DNA of 51,049 nt, from positions 1 to 51,049 of the forward strand of contig JAIXSR010000029.1 of assembly GCA_027484605.1 (NCBI GenBank). The letters are read 5' to 3'. The stretch is from Hyphomicrobiales bacterium. Its GTDB lineage: Bacteria > Pseudomonadota > Alphaproteobacteria > Rhizobiales > Beijerinckiaceae. The notes below the pieces were generated by a model, which saw only the letters and a list, made by a program, of their open reading frames with translations, was not told the origin of the DNA and made no database searches. The translations under genes were made by a program, and so were the position numbers. Below are positions 42,943-51,049 of this stretch, in pieces (position 1 is the stretch's first letter; the number at the start of each line of letters is the position of its first letter).

Positions 42943-45701
42943 GGGCGGGCGAGGATTTCCTTCGCCACGCATCGGGCAGCCTGACCGAGCCGATGCCGGC
43001 TGACCTGCCGGGCGAGCAGGCCCGCGGCGTCTTCGTCCAGCGGGCCAAGACCTTCCTCGCCAAGGCCCGGATCGAGGCCGAGGCGGTGCTGGGCCGCGAG
43101 GGCGGTTTTGCCTGCGCCCGCATCCTCTCCTCCGCGCAGGATATGGTGATCGAGGCCCTGTTCGACCTCGCGCGGGAGCGGCTCTATCGCGCCCATAACC
43201 CGACATCGGGCGAGAAGATCGCCGTGGTTGCCGTGGGGGGCTACGGCCGGGGCACCCTGGCGCCGGGTTCCGATACCGACATCCTGTTCCTGCTGCCCGT
43301 CTCGACCCCCTGGGGCGAGAGCATCGCCGAGGCCATGCTCTATGGCCTCTGGGATATCGGGCTGAAGGTCGGCCATGCCACCCGCACCATCGAGGAATGC
43401 ATTCGCGTCGGCCGTGAGGATCTCACGGTCCGCACGGCCCTGCTCGAATCGCGGCTGGTGATCGGTGATCGCGCGGTCTTCGAGGATTTCCAGAACCGGT
43501 TCGACCGGCAGGTCGTGCAGGGCCGGACTACGGAATTCGTCCAGGCCAAGCTGGCCGAGCGCGACGAGCGCATCCTCCGGGCCGGCCAGTCGCGCTATCT
43601 CGTCGAGCCGAATGTCAAGGAAGGCAAGGGCGGGTTCCGCGACCTCCAGACGCTCTACTGGATCGTCAAATATGCCTATCGCATCAAGGATCCGCGCGAG
43701 TTGGTGCGGGTCGGGGTCTTCACCGCGCGCGAGCTCGGCCTGTTCCGCCGCTGCGAGGAATTCCTCTGGCGGGTCCGCTGTCACATGCATTTCGCGACCG
43801 GGCGCGCCGAGGAGCGGCTGACCTTCGACGTCCAGCGCATCGTGGCGGAACGCATGGGCTACCGCGACCGGCGGCCGACCAGCGGCGTCGAGCGCTTCAT
43901 GAAGCATTACTTCCTGATCGCGAAGGAAGTGGGCGATCTCTCTGCCATCGTCTCCGCCGCCCTCGAGGCGCGCGACGAGAAGCCGAGGGCCCTGCTCTCC
44001 CGCTTCGTGGGCCGCCTGCGGGGGCGCGCAAGGCCGCTTTCCGGCACGCGCAGCTTCGTGCTGGAGAACAACCGGATCTCGACATCGGGGCCGGATGTCT
44101 TCCGCGACGATCCGGTCAACCTGATCCGGCTCTACTGGTATGCCGACCGGGACCAGCTGCCCATCCACCCGCATGCCACCCGGCTGGTCACGCTCTCGCT
44201 GCGGCTGATCGACGAATCCTTGCGCCAGAATCCGGAAGCCAACCGCCTGTTCCTCGAGATCCTGACCTCGCGCCGGCAGCCGGATACCGTGCTGCGCCTG
44301 ATGCACGAGGCCGGCGTCCTCGGCCGTTTCATCCCCGATTTCGCGCGCATTTCCGCGATGATGCAATTCTCGATGTATCATCACTACACGGTGGACGAGC
44401 ATACCCTGCGCTGCCTCGGCGTGCTGGCCCAGCTGGAACGCGGCGAATTGCGCGAGGAGCTGCCGCTCTCCAACCATGTCATGCCGCTGATCCAGAACCG
44501 GCGGCTGCTGCATGTCGCGCTGTTCCTGCACGATATCGGCAAGGGCCGGACAGAATCGCACGAGGCCGTCGGCGCGCGCATCGCCCGCCAGCTCTGCCCG
44601 CGGCTCGGGCTGACGCCGCAGGAAACCGATACAGTCGTCTGGCTCGTCGAGAACCACCTGATCATGTCGCAGACCGCCCAGAGCCGCGACATTTCCGATC
44701 CGCGCACCATCGCCACCTTTACCGAGAACATCCACACGATGGAGCGCCTGCGCCTGCTTCTGGTGCTCACCGTCTGCGACATCCGCGGCGTCGGGCCGGG
44801 CGTGTGGAACGGCTGGAAGGGCCAGCTCCTGCGTTCGCTCTACCGCGAGACCGAGATGATGCTTTCGGGCGATTATGGCGGCGCCGAGCGCGGCGAGCGG
44901 ATCCAGGCGGCGCAGCGTGCCCTGCGCGAGAAGCTGCCGGACTGGAGCGACGAGCGTTTCCGCGCCTTCGCCCAGCGGCACAACCCCGCCTACTGGATGA
45001 AGGTCGATCTCGCCCACCAGCTCCAGCATGCCCGGCTGGTCGAGAAGGCCGAGAAGGCCGGGGACCGGTTCCAGGTCGATACCGCGACCGATGCCTTCCG
45101 CGGCGTGACGGAATTGGCCGTCCTCGCCATCGACCATCCCCGGCTGCTCTCGATCCTGACCGGCGCCTGTGCGGCGGCCGGGGCCAATATCGTGGAAGCG
45201 CAGATCTCGACCACCCAGGACGGCTTCGCCCTCGACACGATCACCATCTCGCGGGCCTTCAACCAGGATGCGGACGAGATGCGGCGCGCCGAGCGCGTGG
45301 CCAGGCATATCGTCGCCACGCTGAAGGGCGAGGTCCGCCTGCCCGAAATCGTGGCCTCGCGCCGCGCCCAGACCACGGTTTCGCAGGCGTTCCGTGTTGC
45401 CCCGGATGTGACCATCGATAACGAGCTGTCCTCGAAATCGACCGTGGTCGAGGTGACGGGCCTGGACCGGCCCGGCCTGCTCTATGAACTGACGACCGAA
45501 TTCGGCAAGCAGAACCTCAACATTAATTCCGCGCGCATCGTCACCTATGGCGAGAAGGCGGTCGATGTTTTCTACGTCACCGACCTGACCGGGGGAAAGA
45601 TTGCCCAGGCTGCCCGGCAGCAGCGGCTGCGCAAGGCCCTGCTGGATGTGCTGTCCGAGCCCGATCCGGCGCAAACGGCGAATTCCCCATCCGCCGCTTG
45701 A
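42939..45701 (+). CDS. glnD: Bifunctional uridylyltransferase / uridylyl-removing enzyme (PII)
   Basis: Nitrogen sensor that modifies PII according to glutamine. It has 920 residues. Nucleotidyltransferase: [19 protein letters not shown] (GG at 100-101, Asp112/Asp114). The HD phosphohydrolase domain contains HDIGKGR (H531/D532), and two ACT domains begin at about 725 ([17 protein letters not shown]) and 835 ([16 protein letters not shown]). GTG start at 42939 overlaps the gshB stop; the ribosome binding site is poor, so coupled translation is likely. Confidence 0.97.
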   Translation: MRAGEDFLRHASGSLTEPMPADLPGEQARGVFVQRAKTFLAKARIEAEAVLGREGGFACARILSSAQDMVIEALFDLARERLYRAHNPTSGEKIAVVAVGGYGRGTLAPGSDTDILFLLPVSTPWGESIAEAMLYGLWDIGLKVGHATRTIEECIRVGREDLTVRTALLESRLVIGDRAVFEDFQNRFDRQVVQGRTTEFVQAKLAERDERILRAGQSRYLVEPNVKEGKGGFRDLQTLYWIVKYAYRIKDPRELVRVGVFTARELGLFRRCEEFLWRVRCHMHFATGRAEERLTFDVQRIVAERMGYRDRRPTSGVERFMKHYFLIAKEVGDLSAIVSAALEARDEKPRALLSRFVGRLRGRARPLSGTRSFVLENNRISTSGPDVFRDDPVNLIRLYWYADRDQLPIHPHATRLVTLSLRLIDESLRQNPEANRLFLEILTSRRQPDTVLRLMHEAGVLGRFIPDFARISAMMQFSMYHHYTVDEHTLRCLGVLAQLERGELREELPLSNHVMPLIQNRRLLHVALFLHDIGKGRTESHEAVGARIARQLCPRLGLTPQETDTVVWLVENHLIMSQTAQSRDISDPRTIATFTENIHTMERLRLLLVLTVCDIRGVGPGVWNGWKGQLLRSLYRETEMMLSGDYGGAERGERIQAAQRALREKLPDWSDERFRAFAQRHNPAYWMKVDLAHQLQHARLVEKAEKAGDRFQVDTATDAFRGVTELAVLAIDHPRLLSILTGACAAAGANIVEAQISTTQDGFALDTITISRAFNQDADEMRRAERVARHIVATLKGEVRLPEIVASRRAQTTVSQAFRVAPDVTIDNELSSKSTVVEVTGLDRPGLLYELTTEFGKQNLNINSARIVTYGEKAVDVFYVTDLTGGKIAQAARQQRLRKALLDVLSEPDPAQTANSPSAA

Positions 45702-45725
45702 TTTTGCGGCCGGGAATCCTGATAT
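45697..45725 (+). promoter_or_regulatory. Possible heat-shock (RpoH-type) promoter of grpE
   Basis: CTTG (45697-45700), 18 bp, then CTGATAT, a partial match to alphaproteobacterial RpoH promoters (CTTG-N17/18-CYTATNT). It overlaps the last codons of glnD, 46 bp before the grpE ATG. Confidence 0.3.
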
Positions 45726-45770
45726 CGAGATCAGATTCTCAATTCATTGCAAGTGTTGGAAGGACGATCG

Positions 45771-46430
45771 ATGAGCAGCGATCAGGACAACAAGCCCGCG
45801 GCAAACGCGGCCGATGGCGCGGTGCCGGATGCCGAGCGTCTGGCGACGCTCGAGCGCGAGAATGCCGACCTCAAGGACCGCCTGCTCCGGGCCCTGGCCG
45901 AGATGGAAAATCTCCGCCGGCGGACCGAGCGCGAATTGCAGGACCAGCGCGCCTACGCCATCACCAAGTTCGCGGGCGACATGATCGGCACGGCTGACAA
46001 TCTCCGTCGCGCCCTCGATGCCATGCCGAAGGCCGAGGAAGGCGAGGCCGCCGAGCGCGAGCCGGCCGTCAAGGCGCTGATCGACGGTGTCGAGCTGACC
46101 GAGCGCGAACTGATCAAGGCGCTGGAACGCCATGGCGTGAAAAAGCGCATGCCGATGGGCGAGCGCTTCGACCCGCATCGCGATCAGGCGATGTTCGAGA
46201 TCCCGGACGAGACCCAGCCGAACGGCACGGTGATGCAGGTCGTCCAGCCCGGCTACACGATCGGTGAACGGACCCTGCGCCCCGCCATGGTCGGCGTGTC
46301 CCGGGGTGGACCGGCCCGCCCGCCGGCTGAAACCGAGGCGCCGGCGGAACCGGCGGCCGCTCCCGCCGCCGAGGCGCCGCGCCCGCAGCAGGGCGACCCG
46401 GCCAAGCCGCGCTTCGACAAGCGGGCCTGA
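45771..46430 (+). CDS. grpE: Nucleotide exchange factor GrpE
   Basis: Releases ADP from DnaK in protein folding. It has 219 residues: a disordered acidic N-terminus, a long coiled coil ([31 protein letters not shown], about 24-54) and the beta domain ([31 protein letters not shown]). An Ala/Pro-rich tail follows, longer than in E. coli. The ATG at 45771 has GGAAGGA 6 bp upstream. It follows glnD here and not hrcA. Confidence 0.97.
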   Translation: MSSDQDNKPAANAADGAVPDAERLATLERENADLKDRLLRALAEMENLRRRTERELQDQRAYAITKFAGDMIGTADNLRRALDAMPKAEEGEAAEREPAVKALIDGVELTERELIKALERHGVKKRMPMGERFDPHRDQAMFEIPDETQPNGTVMQVVQPGYTIGERTLRPAMVGVSRGGPARPPAETEAPAEPAAAPAAEAPRPQQGDPAKPRFDKRA

Positions 46431-46461
46431 GCGGCCCGCAGCTGACCTTAGAAAGCAACGA

Positions 46462-46483
46462 GGCCCGCCTCTGGCGGCGGGCC
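46462..46483 (-). terminator. Terminator between convergent grpE and gpmA
   Basis: An 8-bp stem GGCCCGCC/GGCGGGCC with a 6-nt loop; on the minus strand TCGTTGCTTTCT follows. It probably ends the gpmA transcript. A second hairpin (46421-46439) overlaps the grpE stop codon on the plus strand. Confidence 0.7.
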
Positions 46484-46491
46484 GTTCGCGA

Positions 46492-47112
46492 TCAGGCCAG
46501 TTCCTTGCACGAGGCGATCGTCGAATCGGCATTGAGCCGGTAGACGATCGGTACCCCGGTGGCGAGTTCGCGGGCGATGATCGCCTCGCCGGACAGCCCT
46601 TCCATGGCCATGATCAGGGCGCGGAGCGAATTGCCATGCGCGGCCACCAGCACGCGCTTGCCGCCCAGCACCTGCGGCAGGATGCGGTGGATGTAATAGG
46701 GCAGCACGCGCGCCGCCGTATCCTTCAGGCTCTCGCCGCCCGGCGGCGGGATGTCGTAGGAGCGGCGCCAGACATGCACCTGCTCCTCGCCCCATTTCAC
46801 GCGGGCATCATCCTTGTTGAGGCCTGAAAGCTCGCCGTAATCGCGTTCGTTCAGCGCCATGTCGCGGATCGTCTCGAGCGCGGGCTGGCCCAGCCCTTCT
46901 AGGATCAGGCGGCAGGTATGCTGCGCGCGGCTGAGATCGGAGGTGAAGGCGATGTCGAAGCCGATGCCCTCGCCCTTCAGCCGCGCCGCAGCAGCCTTGG
47001 CCTCTTCGATGCCCTGCTCTGTCAGGGCCGGGTCCTTCCAGCCGGTGAAAAGGTTCTTCAGGTTCCATTCGCTCTGGCCATGGCGGCAGAGCACGAGCAG
47101 GCGATCAGACAT
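46492..47112 (-). CDS. gpmA: 2,3-bisphosphoglycerate-dependent phosphoglycerate mutase
   Basis: Interconverts 3- and 2-phosphoglycerate. It has 206 residues. The phosphohistidine motif is [12 protein letters not shown] and the second catalytic His is in [23 protein letters not shown] is typical. Alphaproteobacterial GpmA is shorter than the E. coli enzyme (250). The ATG at 47112 has GAGGAA 7 bp upstream. The next gene upstream, dapB, is 98 bp away, so readthrough is possible. Confidence 0.97.
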   Translation of the reverse strand: MSDRLLVLCRHGQSEWNLKNLFTGWKDPALTEQGIEEAKAAAARLKGEGIGFDIAFTSDLSRAQHTCRLILEGLGQPALETIRDMALNERDYGELSGLNKDDARVKWGEEQVHVWRRSYDIPPPGGESLKDTAARVLPYYIHRILPQVLGGKRVLVAAHGNSLRALIMAMEGLSGEAIIARELATGVPIVYRLNADSTIASCKELA

Positions 47113-47210
47113 CGGTTCTTCCTCAGGCAAAGGGCCACCCGGAGGCGGGCGCCCGGTTCTTGGCGCGAAACCGCCCGGCTTTCAACCCCTGCTTCCGGCG
47201 GGCGCCGGGC

Positions 47211-48026
47211 TCAGCCGTTCAGGCCGAGAACATCGTCCATCGAGTAATGCCCGGGCTTGCGGCCCTGGCCCCAGAGCGCGGCCTTCACGGCCCCCTGCGC
47301 GAAGAGGCCGCGATCCTCGGCGACATGGCGCAGTTCGAGCCTTTCGCCGTTGCCGGCGAAGATCACCGTATGGTCGCCCACCACGGTCCCGCCACGCAGG
47401 GCCTGGAACCCGATCGTTCCCGGCTCGCGCGCGCCGGTATGCCCGTCCCGCGCCCGGACGGACTGGCTCTTCAGATCGACCTGCCGGCCCGCCGCGGCCG
47501 CCTCGCCGAGCAGCAGGGCCGTGCCGGAGGGCGCATCCACCTTCATCCGGTGATGCATTTCCACGATCTCGATATCCCAGTCCGTTGCCAGCGAGGCTGC
47601 GGCCCGGCGGACCAGCGCGGCGAGCATGTTCACGCCGAGGCTGAAATTGCCCGAGCGGATGATCACTGCATGGCGGGCGGCGGCATCGAGCCGGTCGAGA
47701 TCGGCATCGGCGAGACCCGTCGTGCCCACGACATGCACAAGCCGGGCCTGGGCGCTCAGTTCGGCAAAGCCGAATGTCGCGGCCGGCGCCGTGAAATCGA
47801 GCACGCCATGGGCGCTCACAAAGGCCGCGAGTGCATCGCCGGTCACCGGAATGCCGTTCGGTGTCAGGCCGGCCAGAATGCCGGAATCCTGGCCCAGTAA
47901 AGGTGAGGCCGCATGCTCGACGGCGGCATGCAGCACGGTATCCGGGTTTTCGGTCACGGCCCGCACGAGTGCGCGGCCCATCCGGCCGCCGGCCCCCACC
48001 ACCACAAGGCGCATCGGATCCGCCAT
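47211..48026 (-). CDS. dapB: 4-hydroxy-tetrahydrodipicolinate reductase
   Basis: NAD(P)H-dependent step in the lysine/diaminopimelate pathway, which feeds peptidoglycan. It has 271 residues. Seen: [15 protein letters not shown] (dinucleotide binding), [13 protein letters not shown], the catalytic [18 protein letters not shown] and NFSLGVNM. The ATG at 48026 lies 4 bp after the stop of the upstream DUF1330 gene; an extension to 48041 would overlap it. Confidence 0.97.
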   Translation of the reverse strand: MADPMRLVVVGAGGRMGRALVRAVTENPDTVLHAAVEHAASPLLGQDSGILAGLTPNGIPVTGDALAAFVSAHGVLDFTAPAATFGFAELSAQARLVHVVGTTGLADADLDRLDAAARHAVIIRSGNFSLGVNMLAALVRRAAASLATDWDIEIVEMHHRMKVDAPSGTALLLGEAAAAGRQVDLKSQSVRARDGHTGAREPGTIGFQALRGGTVVGDHTVIFAGNGERLELRHVAEDRGLFAQGAVKAALWGQGRKPGHYSMDDVLGLNG

Positions 48027-48030
48027 CGGC

Positions 48031-48333
48031 TCAGCCCGCATAGCCCGGGCAGATCACGAGATCGATCTCGCCGACCTGGTCGAGATGGACCTTCGCCGCC
48101 TGGTATTCGGGCGAGTGGTAGCAGGCGACCGCCGTGTCGTAATCGGGGAACTCGACCACCACATTGTGCTTGCGCGGCTGCCCCTTGGCGACGAGGCCCG
48201 CCGGACCACGGACGATGAAGCGGCCGCCGAATTTCTCGAAGGCGATCACGTTGAGCGAACGGTACTTCTGGTAGGCATCGTCATTGCTGACATCCACCCG
48301 GGCGATCCAGTAGGCCTTGGTTGCGTTGCCCAT
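48031..48333 (-). CDS. DUF1330 family protein, copy A
   Basis: A 100-residue protein with the dimeric alpha+beta barrel (ferredoxin-like) fold: [59 protein letters not shown]1330 proteins have no established activity. GGAGG lies 6 bp before the ATG at 48333. It is 11 bp downstream of a second DUF1330 gene; the two look like a diverged tandem duplication. Confidence 0.9.
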   Translation of the reverse strand: MGNATKAYWIARVDVSNDDAYQKYRSLNVIAFEKFGGRFIVRGPAGLVAKGQPRKHNVVVEFPDYDTAVACYHSPEYQAAKVHLDQVGEIDLVICPGYAG

Positions 48334-48344
48334 CCCGGCCTCCC

Positions 48345-48632
48345 TCACACGCCTTCGACGATCACGAAATCACCGATGCTGACCGGCCAGCGAACGCGGC
48401 GGGCCTCGGTATATTCGGGCGAGAAGAAATAGGCCTTCGCGGCGTCGAAGCTTTCGAATTCGATCACCACATTGCGCGTCCGGCCTTCGCCCTCGACGAT
48501 CTCGAACCGGCCGCCGCGCGCCAGGAACGTGCCGCCATACGTCTTGATCGCCTCGCTCGCCTTCGCGGCATAGGCCTTGTAGGCCTCGGGATCATGCACG
48601 GAGACACGGCCGACAATATAGGCTTTGGGCAT
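48345..48632 (-). CDS. DUF1330 family protein, copy B
   Basis: A 95-residue protein closer to the family consensus than its neighbour: PKAYIVGRVSVHDPEAYKAY, TYGGTFLARGGRFEIVEG, RNVVIEFESFDAAKAYFFSPEYTEARR. The ATG at 48632 has AAAGGAAA upstream and starts 11 bp after the pyrF stop. Function unknown. Confidence 0.9.
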   Translation of the reverse strand: MPKAYIVGRVSVHDPEAYKAYAAKASEAIKTYGGTFLARGGRFEIVEGEGRTRNVVIEFESFDAAKAYFFSPEYTEARRVRWPVSIGDFVIVEGV

Positions 48633-48643
48633 GGCGTTTCCTT

Positions 48644-49336
48644 TCACTTGGCTGAGGCCAGTTCGTCGAGAATGCGGGCGAGGGCACCGGCAGGGTCCGG
48701 AGCGGCCGTGATCGGCCGGCCGATGACCAGGTGATCGGCCCCCGCCCGGATCGCGTCGCGCGGCGTCATGATGCGTTTCTGGTCGCCCACGGCATCCCCG
48801 GCGGGGCGGATGCCCGGCGTGACAAGCAGGAGATCGGGTCCGACAGCCGCCCGGACGACCTCGATATCGGTCGCCGAGCAGACGAGGCCGCCAATGCCCG
48901 CCGCCATGACCTGCCGGGCCCGGAGCGGCACCATCTCGGCGACCGTGCGGGCATAGCCCGCCTCGACAAGATCGCTGTCATCCATCGAGGTCAGGACCGA
49001 GACGCCCAGCACCGAAAGCGTGCTGCCGGCTGCCCCCTTCGCCGCGGCGCGCATCGTCTGCGGATAGGCATGCACGGTGAGGAACCGGGCACCGAGGCCG
49101 GCAATCTGGCTGACGCCCTTCTCGATCGTGTTGGGAATGTCGTGAAGCTTCAGATCGAGGAAGACATGTTTTCCCGCCGCGATCAGCGCCCGCGCAAGAT
49201 CGATCCCGCCGACAAAGGCCAGTTCGTAGCCGATCTTGTAGAAGCGGCCCTGGTCGCCCAGCCGATCCACCATGGCCTGCGCCGCGCCCGTATCGGGCAG
49301 GTCGAGCGCGATGATGACGCGGTCCCGCAGATCCAT
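48644..49336 (-). CDS. pyrF: Orotidine 5'-phosphate decarboxylase
   Basis: Last step of UMP synthesis. It has 230 residues. The catalytic Lys-Asp array is in FLDLKLHDIPNT (D61, K63, D66) with K34 in FYKIGYEL; the C-terminal phosphate site is TPGIRPAGD and HLVIGRPIT. The ATG overlaps the upstream stop (TGATG), so it is coupled to the FMN reductase gene. An extension to 49378 would lie in that gene. Confidence 0.98.
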   Translation of the reverse strand: MDLRDRVIIALDLPDTGAAQAMVDRLGDQGRFYKIGYELAFVGGIDLARALIAAGKHVFLDLKLHDIPNTIEKGVSQIAGLGARFLTVHAYPQTMRAAAKGAAGSTLSVLGVSVLTSMDDSDLVEAGYARTVAEMVPLRARQVMAAGIGGLVCSATDIEVVRAAVGPDLLLVTPGIRPAGDAVGDQKRIMTPRDAIRAGADHLVIGRPITAAPDPAGALARILDELASAK

Positions 49337-49917
49337 CACAGGCCCTCCAGCCGGGGCACGGCCGCACTGCGCCGGCATTCCAGCACGAGGCGCCGGAGCG
49401 TCGCATCGAGGAACTTTCCGGCACTTTCGTCGGTCAGCCCGCCTTCGGCCGGCAGCACCTTGTTGGCGAAGGGCACCGAGGCCATGTCCGGAATGACGAG
49501 CGCGCCGAAGCCGAGTTCGAGCATCGTCCGGAACTGCGTGAGCGCGCGGTAGCCGCCGCGCGCGCCGGGCGAGGCCGCGCCGAGCGCCACGACCTTGCCG
49601 GCAAGGCCGGGCCCGTCCTTGCGGACCATGCTGACCCAGTCGAGGGCATTCTTGAGCAGGGCCGGATAGCCCGAATTGTATTCGGGGCAGGCAATGAAGA
49701 GCCCGTCATGCTCCAGGACCTGCGTCGTCAGCGCCTGCGCGGCGAAGGGCGGGTCGGCCCGGCCGTCATCATCGGCGAAGGGAAGCGGGTAATCGGCAAG
49801 CGAAAGGGCCGTGACGGTGACACCCAGTCCCTCCAGCCTCTGCGCAGCTACATCGGCCAGCCGCTGGTTCAGCGAGGCCGGGCGTGTGGAGCCGGAAAAG
49901 ACGAGAATGGATGTCAT
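49336..49917 (-). CDS. NADPH-dependent FMN reductase family protein
   Basis: A 193-residue flavodoxin-fold protein: SGSTRPASLNQRLAD (FMN phosphate binding) and IACPEYNSGYPALLKNALDWVS (family signature). Members include chromate and azo reductases and FMN reductases; the substrate cannot be told from sequence. First gene of a probable minus-strand operon with pyrF, two DUF1330 genes, dapB and perhaps gpmA. Divergent from the cysteine synthase gene, 81 bp away. Confidence 0.92.
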   Translation of the reverse strand: MTSILVFSGSTRPASLNQRLADVAAQRLEGLGVTVTALSLADYPLPFADDDGRADPPFAAQALTTQVLEHDGLFIACPEYNSGYPALLKNALDWVSMVRKDGPGLAGKVVALGAASPGARGGYRALTQFRTMLELGFGALVIPDMASVPFANKVLPAEGGLTDESAGKFLDATLRRLVLECRRSAAVPRLEGL

Positions 49918-49963
49918 GCCTGACCTCAGCCTTGTTGCCGCACGCTGCTGGCTTTAGAGGAAG

Positions 49964-49987
49964 GGGCAGGACTTGCAAGCCCTGCCC
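49964..49987 (+). promoter_or_regulatory. 24-bp near-perfect palindrome abutting the cysteine synthase ribosome binding site
   Basis: Arms GGGCAGGACTTG and CAAGCCCTGCCC are complementary at 11 of 12 positions (one A/C mismatch). It ends immediately before GGAG (49988-49991), which is the ribosome binding site of the ATG at 49999. It may be a transcriptional operator in the 81-bp divergent spacer or an mRNA hairpin that affects initiation. Confidence 0.6.
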
Positions 49988-49998
49988 GGAGACGCCGC

Positions 49999-51033
49999 AT
50001 GATTTTTGATGGAATGGTCCCTGCGATCGGCAACACCCCGCTGATCCGCCTCAGGCGCGCTTCGGAGGAGACCGGCTGCACGATTCTCGGCAAGGCGGAA
50101 TTCCTCAATCCGGGCCAGTCGGTGAAGGACCGGGCCGCGCTCTTCATCCTGAAGGATGCGCTCGCCAAGGGGCTGGTGCGCCGGGGCGGCGTGGTGGTGG
50201 AAGGCACGGCTGGCAATACCGGGATCGGCCTCACCCTGGTTGGCAACACGCTCGGCCTGCGCACGGTGATCGTCATCCCCGACAGTCAGAGCGAGGAGAA
50301 GAAGCTCGCCCTCAGGGCCGGCGGCGCGATCCTGATCGAGGTCCCGCCCGCGCCCTATTCCAACCCGAACAATTTCGTCCGTGTCTCGGGGCGGCTGGCC
50401 GAGCAACTGGCGAAGAGCGAGCCGAACGGCGCGGTCTGGGCCAACCAGTTCGACAATATCGCCAATCGCCAGGCCCATATCGAGACGACCGGGCCGGAAA
50501 TCCTGCGTGATCTCGACGGCAAGGTCGATGGCTTCATCTGCGCCGTCGGTTCGGGCGGCACGCTGGTCGGCACCGCGATGGCGCTGAAGGCCGTCCGCCC
50601 CGATACCCGGATCGGCCTCGTCGATCCCCATGGCGCGGCGCTCTACAGCTATTACACCGAGGGTGTGCTGAAGGCCGAGGGCTCCTCCATTTCCGAAGGA
50701 ATCGGGCAGGGCCGGATCACGAAGAATCTCGAGGGGTTCACGCCGGATTTCGCCTGCCGCGTGCCGGATGACGAAGCCCTGCGCATCGTCTACCAGCTCA
50801 TCGAGGAGGAAGGACTCGTTCTCGGCTCGTCCTCCGGCGTCAATGTCGCCGGCGCGATCCGGATGGCGCGGGAAATGGGCCCGGGCCACACGATCGTGAC
50901 CATCCTGTGCGATTACGGCACCCGCTATGCCTCGCGGCTGTTCAACCCGGAATTCCTGCGCAGCAAGAACCTGCCGGTGCCGGCCTGGCTGGAGCGCGGC
51001 ACGACCATTGCCGCACCGCTCGAGACGCCCTGA
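49999..51033 (+). CDS. cysK: Cysteine synthase family (PLP-dependent, O-acetylserine sulfhydrylase-like)
   Basis: A 344-residue beta-family PLP enzyme. The Schiff-base Lys is K43 in NPGQSVKDRAA; EGTAGNTGIGL holds the substrate loop, VGSGGTLVGTA binds PLP phosphate, and LGSSSGVNVAGA is near the C-terminus. It is about 20-30 residues longer than E. coli CysK, with a C-terminal extension; the substrate-loop TAGNT differs from the usual TSGNT of CysK by one residue. It is probably a cysteine synthase, though a related sulfhydrylase or cystathionine beta-synthase-like enzyme is not excluded. The gene ends 16 bp before the window end. Confidence 0.9.
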   Translation: MIFDGMVPAIGNTPLIRLRRASEETGCTILGKAEFLNPGQSVKDRAALFILKDALAKGLVRRGGVVVEGTAGNTGIGLTLVGNTLGLRTVIVIPDSQSEEKKLALRAGGAILIEVPPAPYSNPNNFVRVSGRLAEQLAKSEPNGAVWANQFDNIANRQAHIETTGPEILRDLDGKVDGFICAVGSGGTLVGTAMALKAVRPDTRIGLVDPHGAALYSYYTEGVLKAEGSSISEGIGQGRITKNLEGFTPDFACRVPDDEALRIVYQLIEEEGLVLGSSSGVNVAGAIRMAREMGPGHTIVTILCDYGTRYASRLFNPEFLRSKNLPVPAWLERGTTIAAPLETP

Positions 51034-51049
51034 CCGTCGCGGCTCAGGC

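Noticed and set aside
42555-45674. 1039-codon open frame antisense to glnD
   Set aside because: It mirrors glnD codon positions in GC-rich DNA, shows no domain and lies opposite a complete, motif-rich gene.

Overview
The window is a GC-rich stretch of an alphaproteobacterial chromosome, most likely from the Hyphomicrobiales (Rhizobiales). Gene order supports this: ileS-lspA-two M16 peptidases; sppA-ihfB-lapA-trpFBA-accD-folC; a DivL-like kinase with tsaE/amgK, murU and addBA; ahcY; a regulatory PTS branch (HPr, EIIA, HprK) with chvG/chvI and pckA; hrcA|rph-rdgB-hemW; rsmI-yraN-gshB-glnD-grpE; pyrF/dapB/gpmA. It is dense core genome: spacers are short (none over about 260 bp), start/stop overlaps are common, and I see no tRNA, rRNA, insertion sequence, prophage or CRISPR array. 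I cannot name genus or species.

Layout. 1-7.1 kb (+): the 3' part of ileS, lspA, an exported BamF-like protein, a terminator, an active/inactive M16 peptidase pair and SppA. 7.1-13.9 kb (+): ihfB, lapA, an ornithine-cyclodeaminase-family enzyme, trpF-trpB-trpA, a spacer with a 30-bp direct repeat, accD and folC. 13.9-28.9 kb (-), read from right to left: hprK, EIIA and HPr; ahcY with a strong promoter and an SahR-like operator; then divL, tsaE-amgK, murU, addB, addA and trxA. 28.9-31.4 kb (-): chvG and chvI. 31.6-35.3 kb (+): a HugZ-family gene, pckA with a structured leader, and a GGDEF protein. 35.3-36.4 kb (-): hrcA. 36.6-39.1 kb (+): rph, rdgB, hemW. 39.1-40.4 kb (-): an LpoA-type lipoprotein. 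40.6-46.4 kb (+): rsmI, yraN, gshB, glnD, grpE. 46.5-49.9 kb (-): FMN reductase, pyrF, two DUF1330 genes, dapB, gpmA. 50.0-51.0 kb (+): a cysteine synthase.

Themes. (1) The 28-34 kb block holds PTS-derived regulators (HPr, a mannose-type EIIA, short HprK) beside the envelope-stress ChvG/ChvI pair and the gluconeogenic gene pckA, with no sugar permease in view; it looks like a carbon-state/envelope signalling module. (2) The 14-26 kb minus-strand block couples a DivL-type pseudokinase, whose phospho-acceptor position is Phe, to a TsaE-AmgK fusion and MurU (cell-wall recycling) and AddAB (recombination). A near-consensus CtrA box lies upstream of divL. (3) Several untranslated structures stand out: the palindrome abutting the cysteine synthase ribosome binding site, the pckA leader hairpins, the trpA-accD repeats, and an IHF-like site before ihfB. 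(4) Three neighbouring genes (hprK, chvG, hugZ) each carry 15-bp in-frame tandem repeats at the 5' end. No wholly unknown multi-gene system is obvious; the best leads are regulatory.
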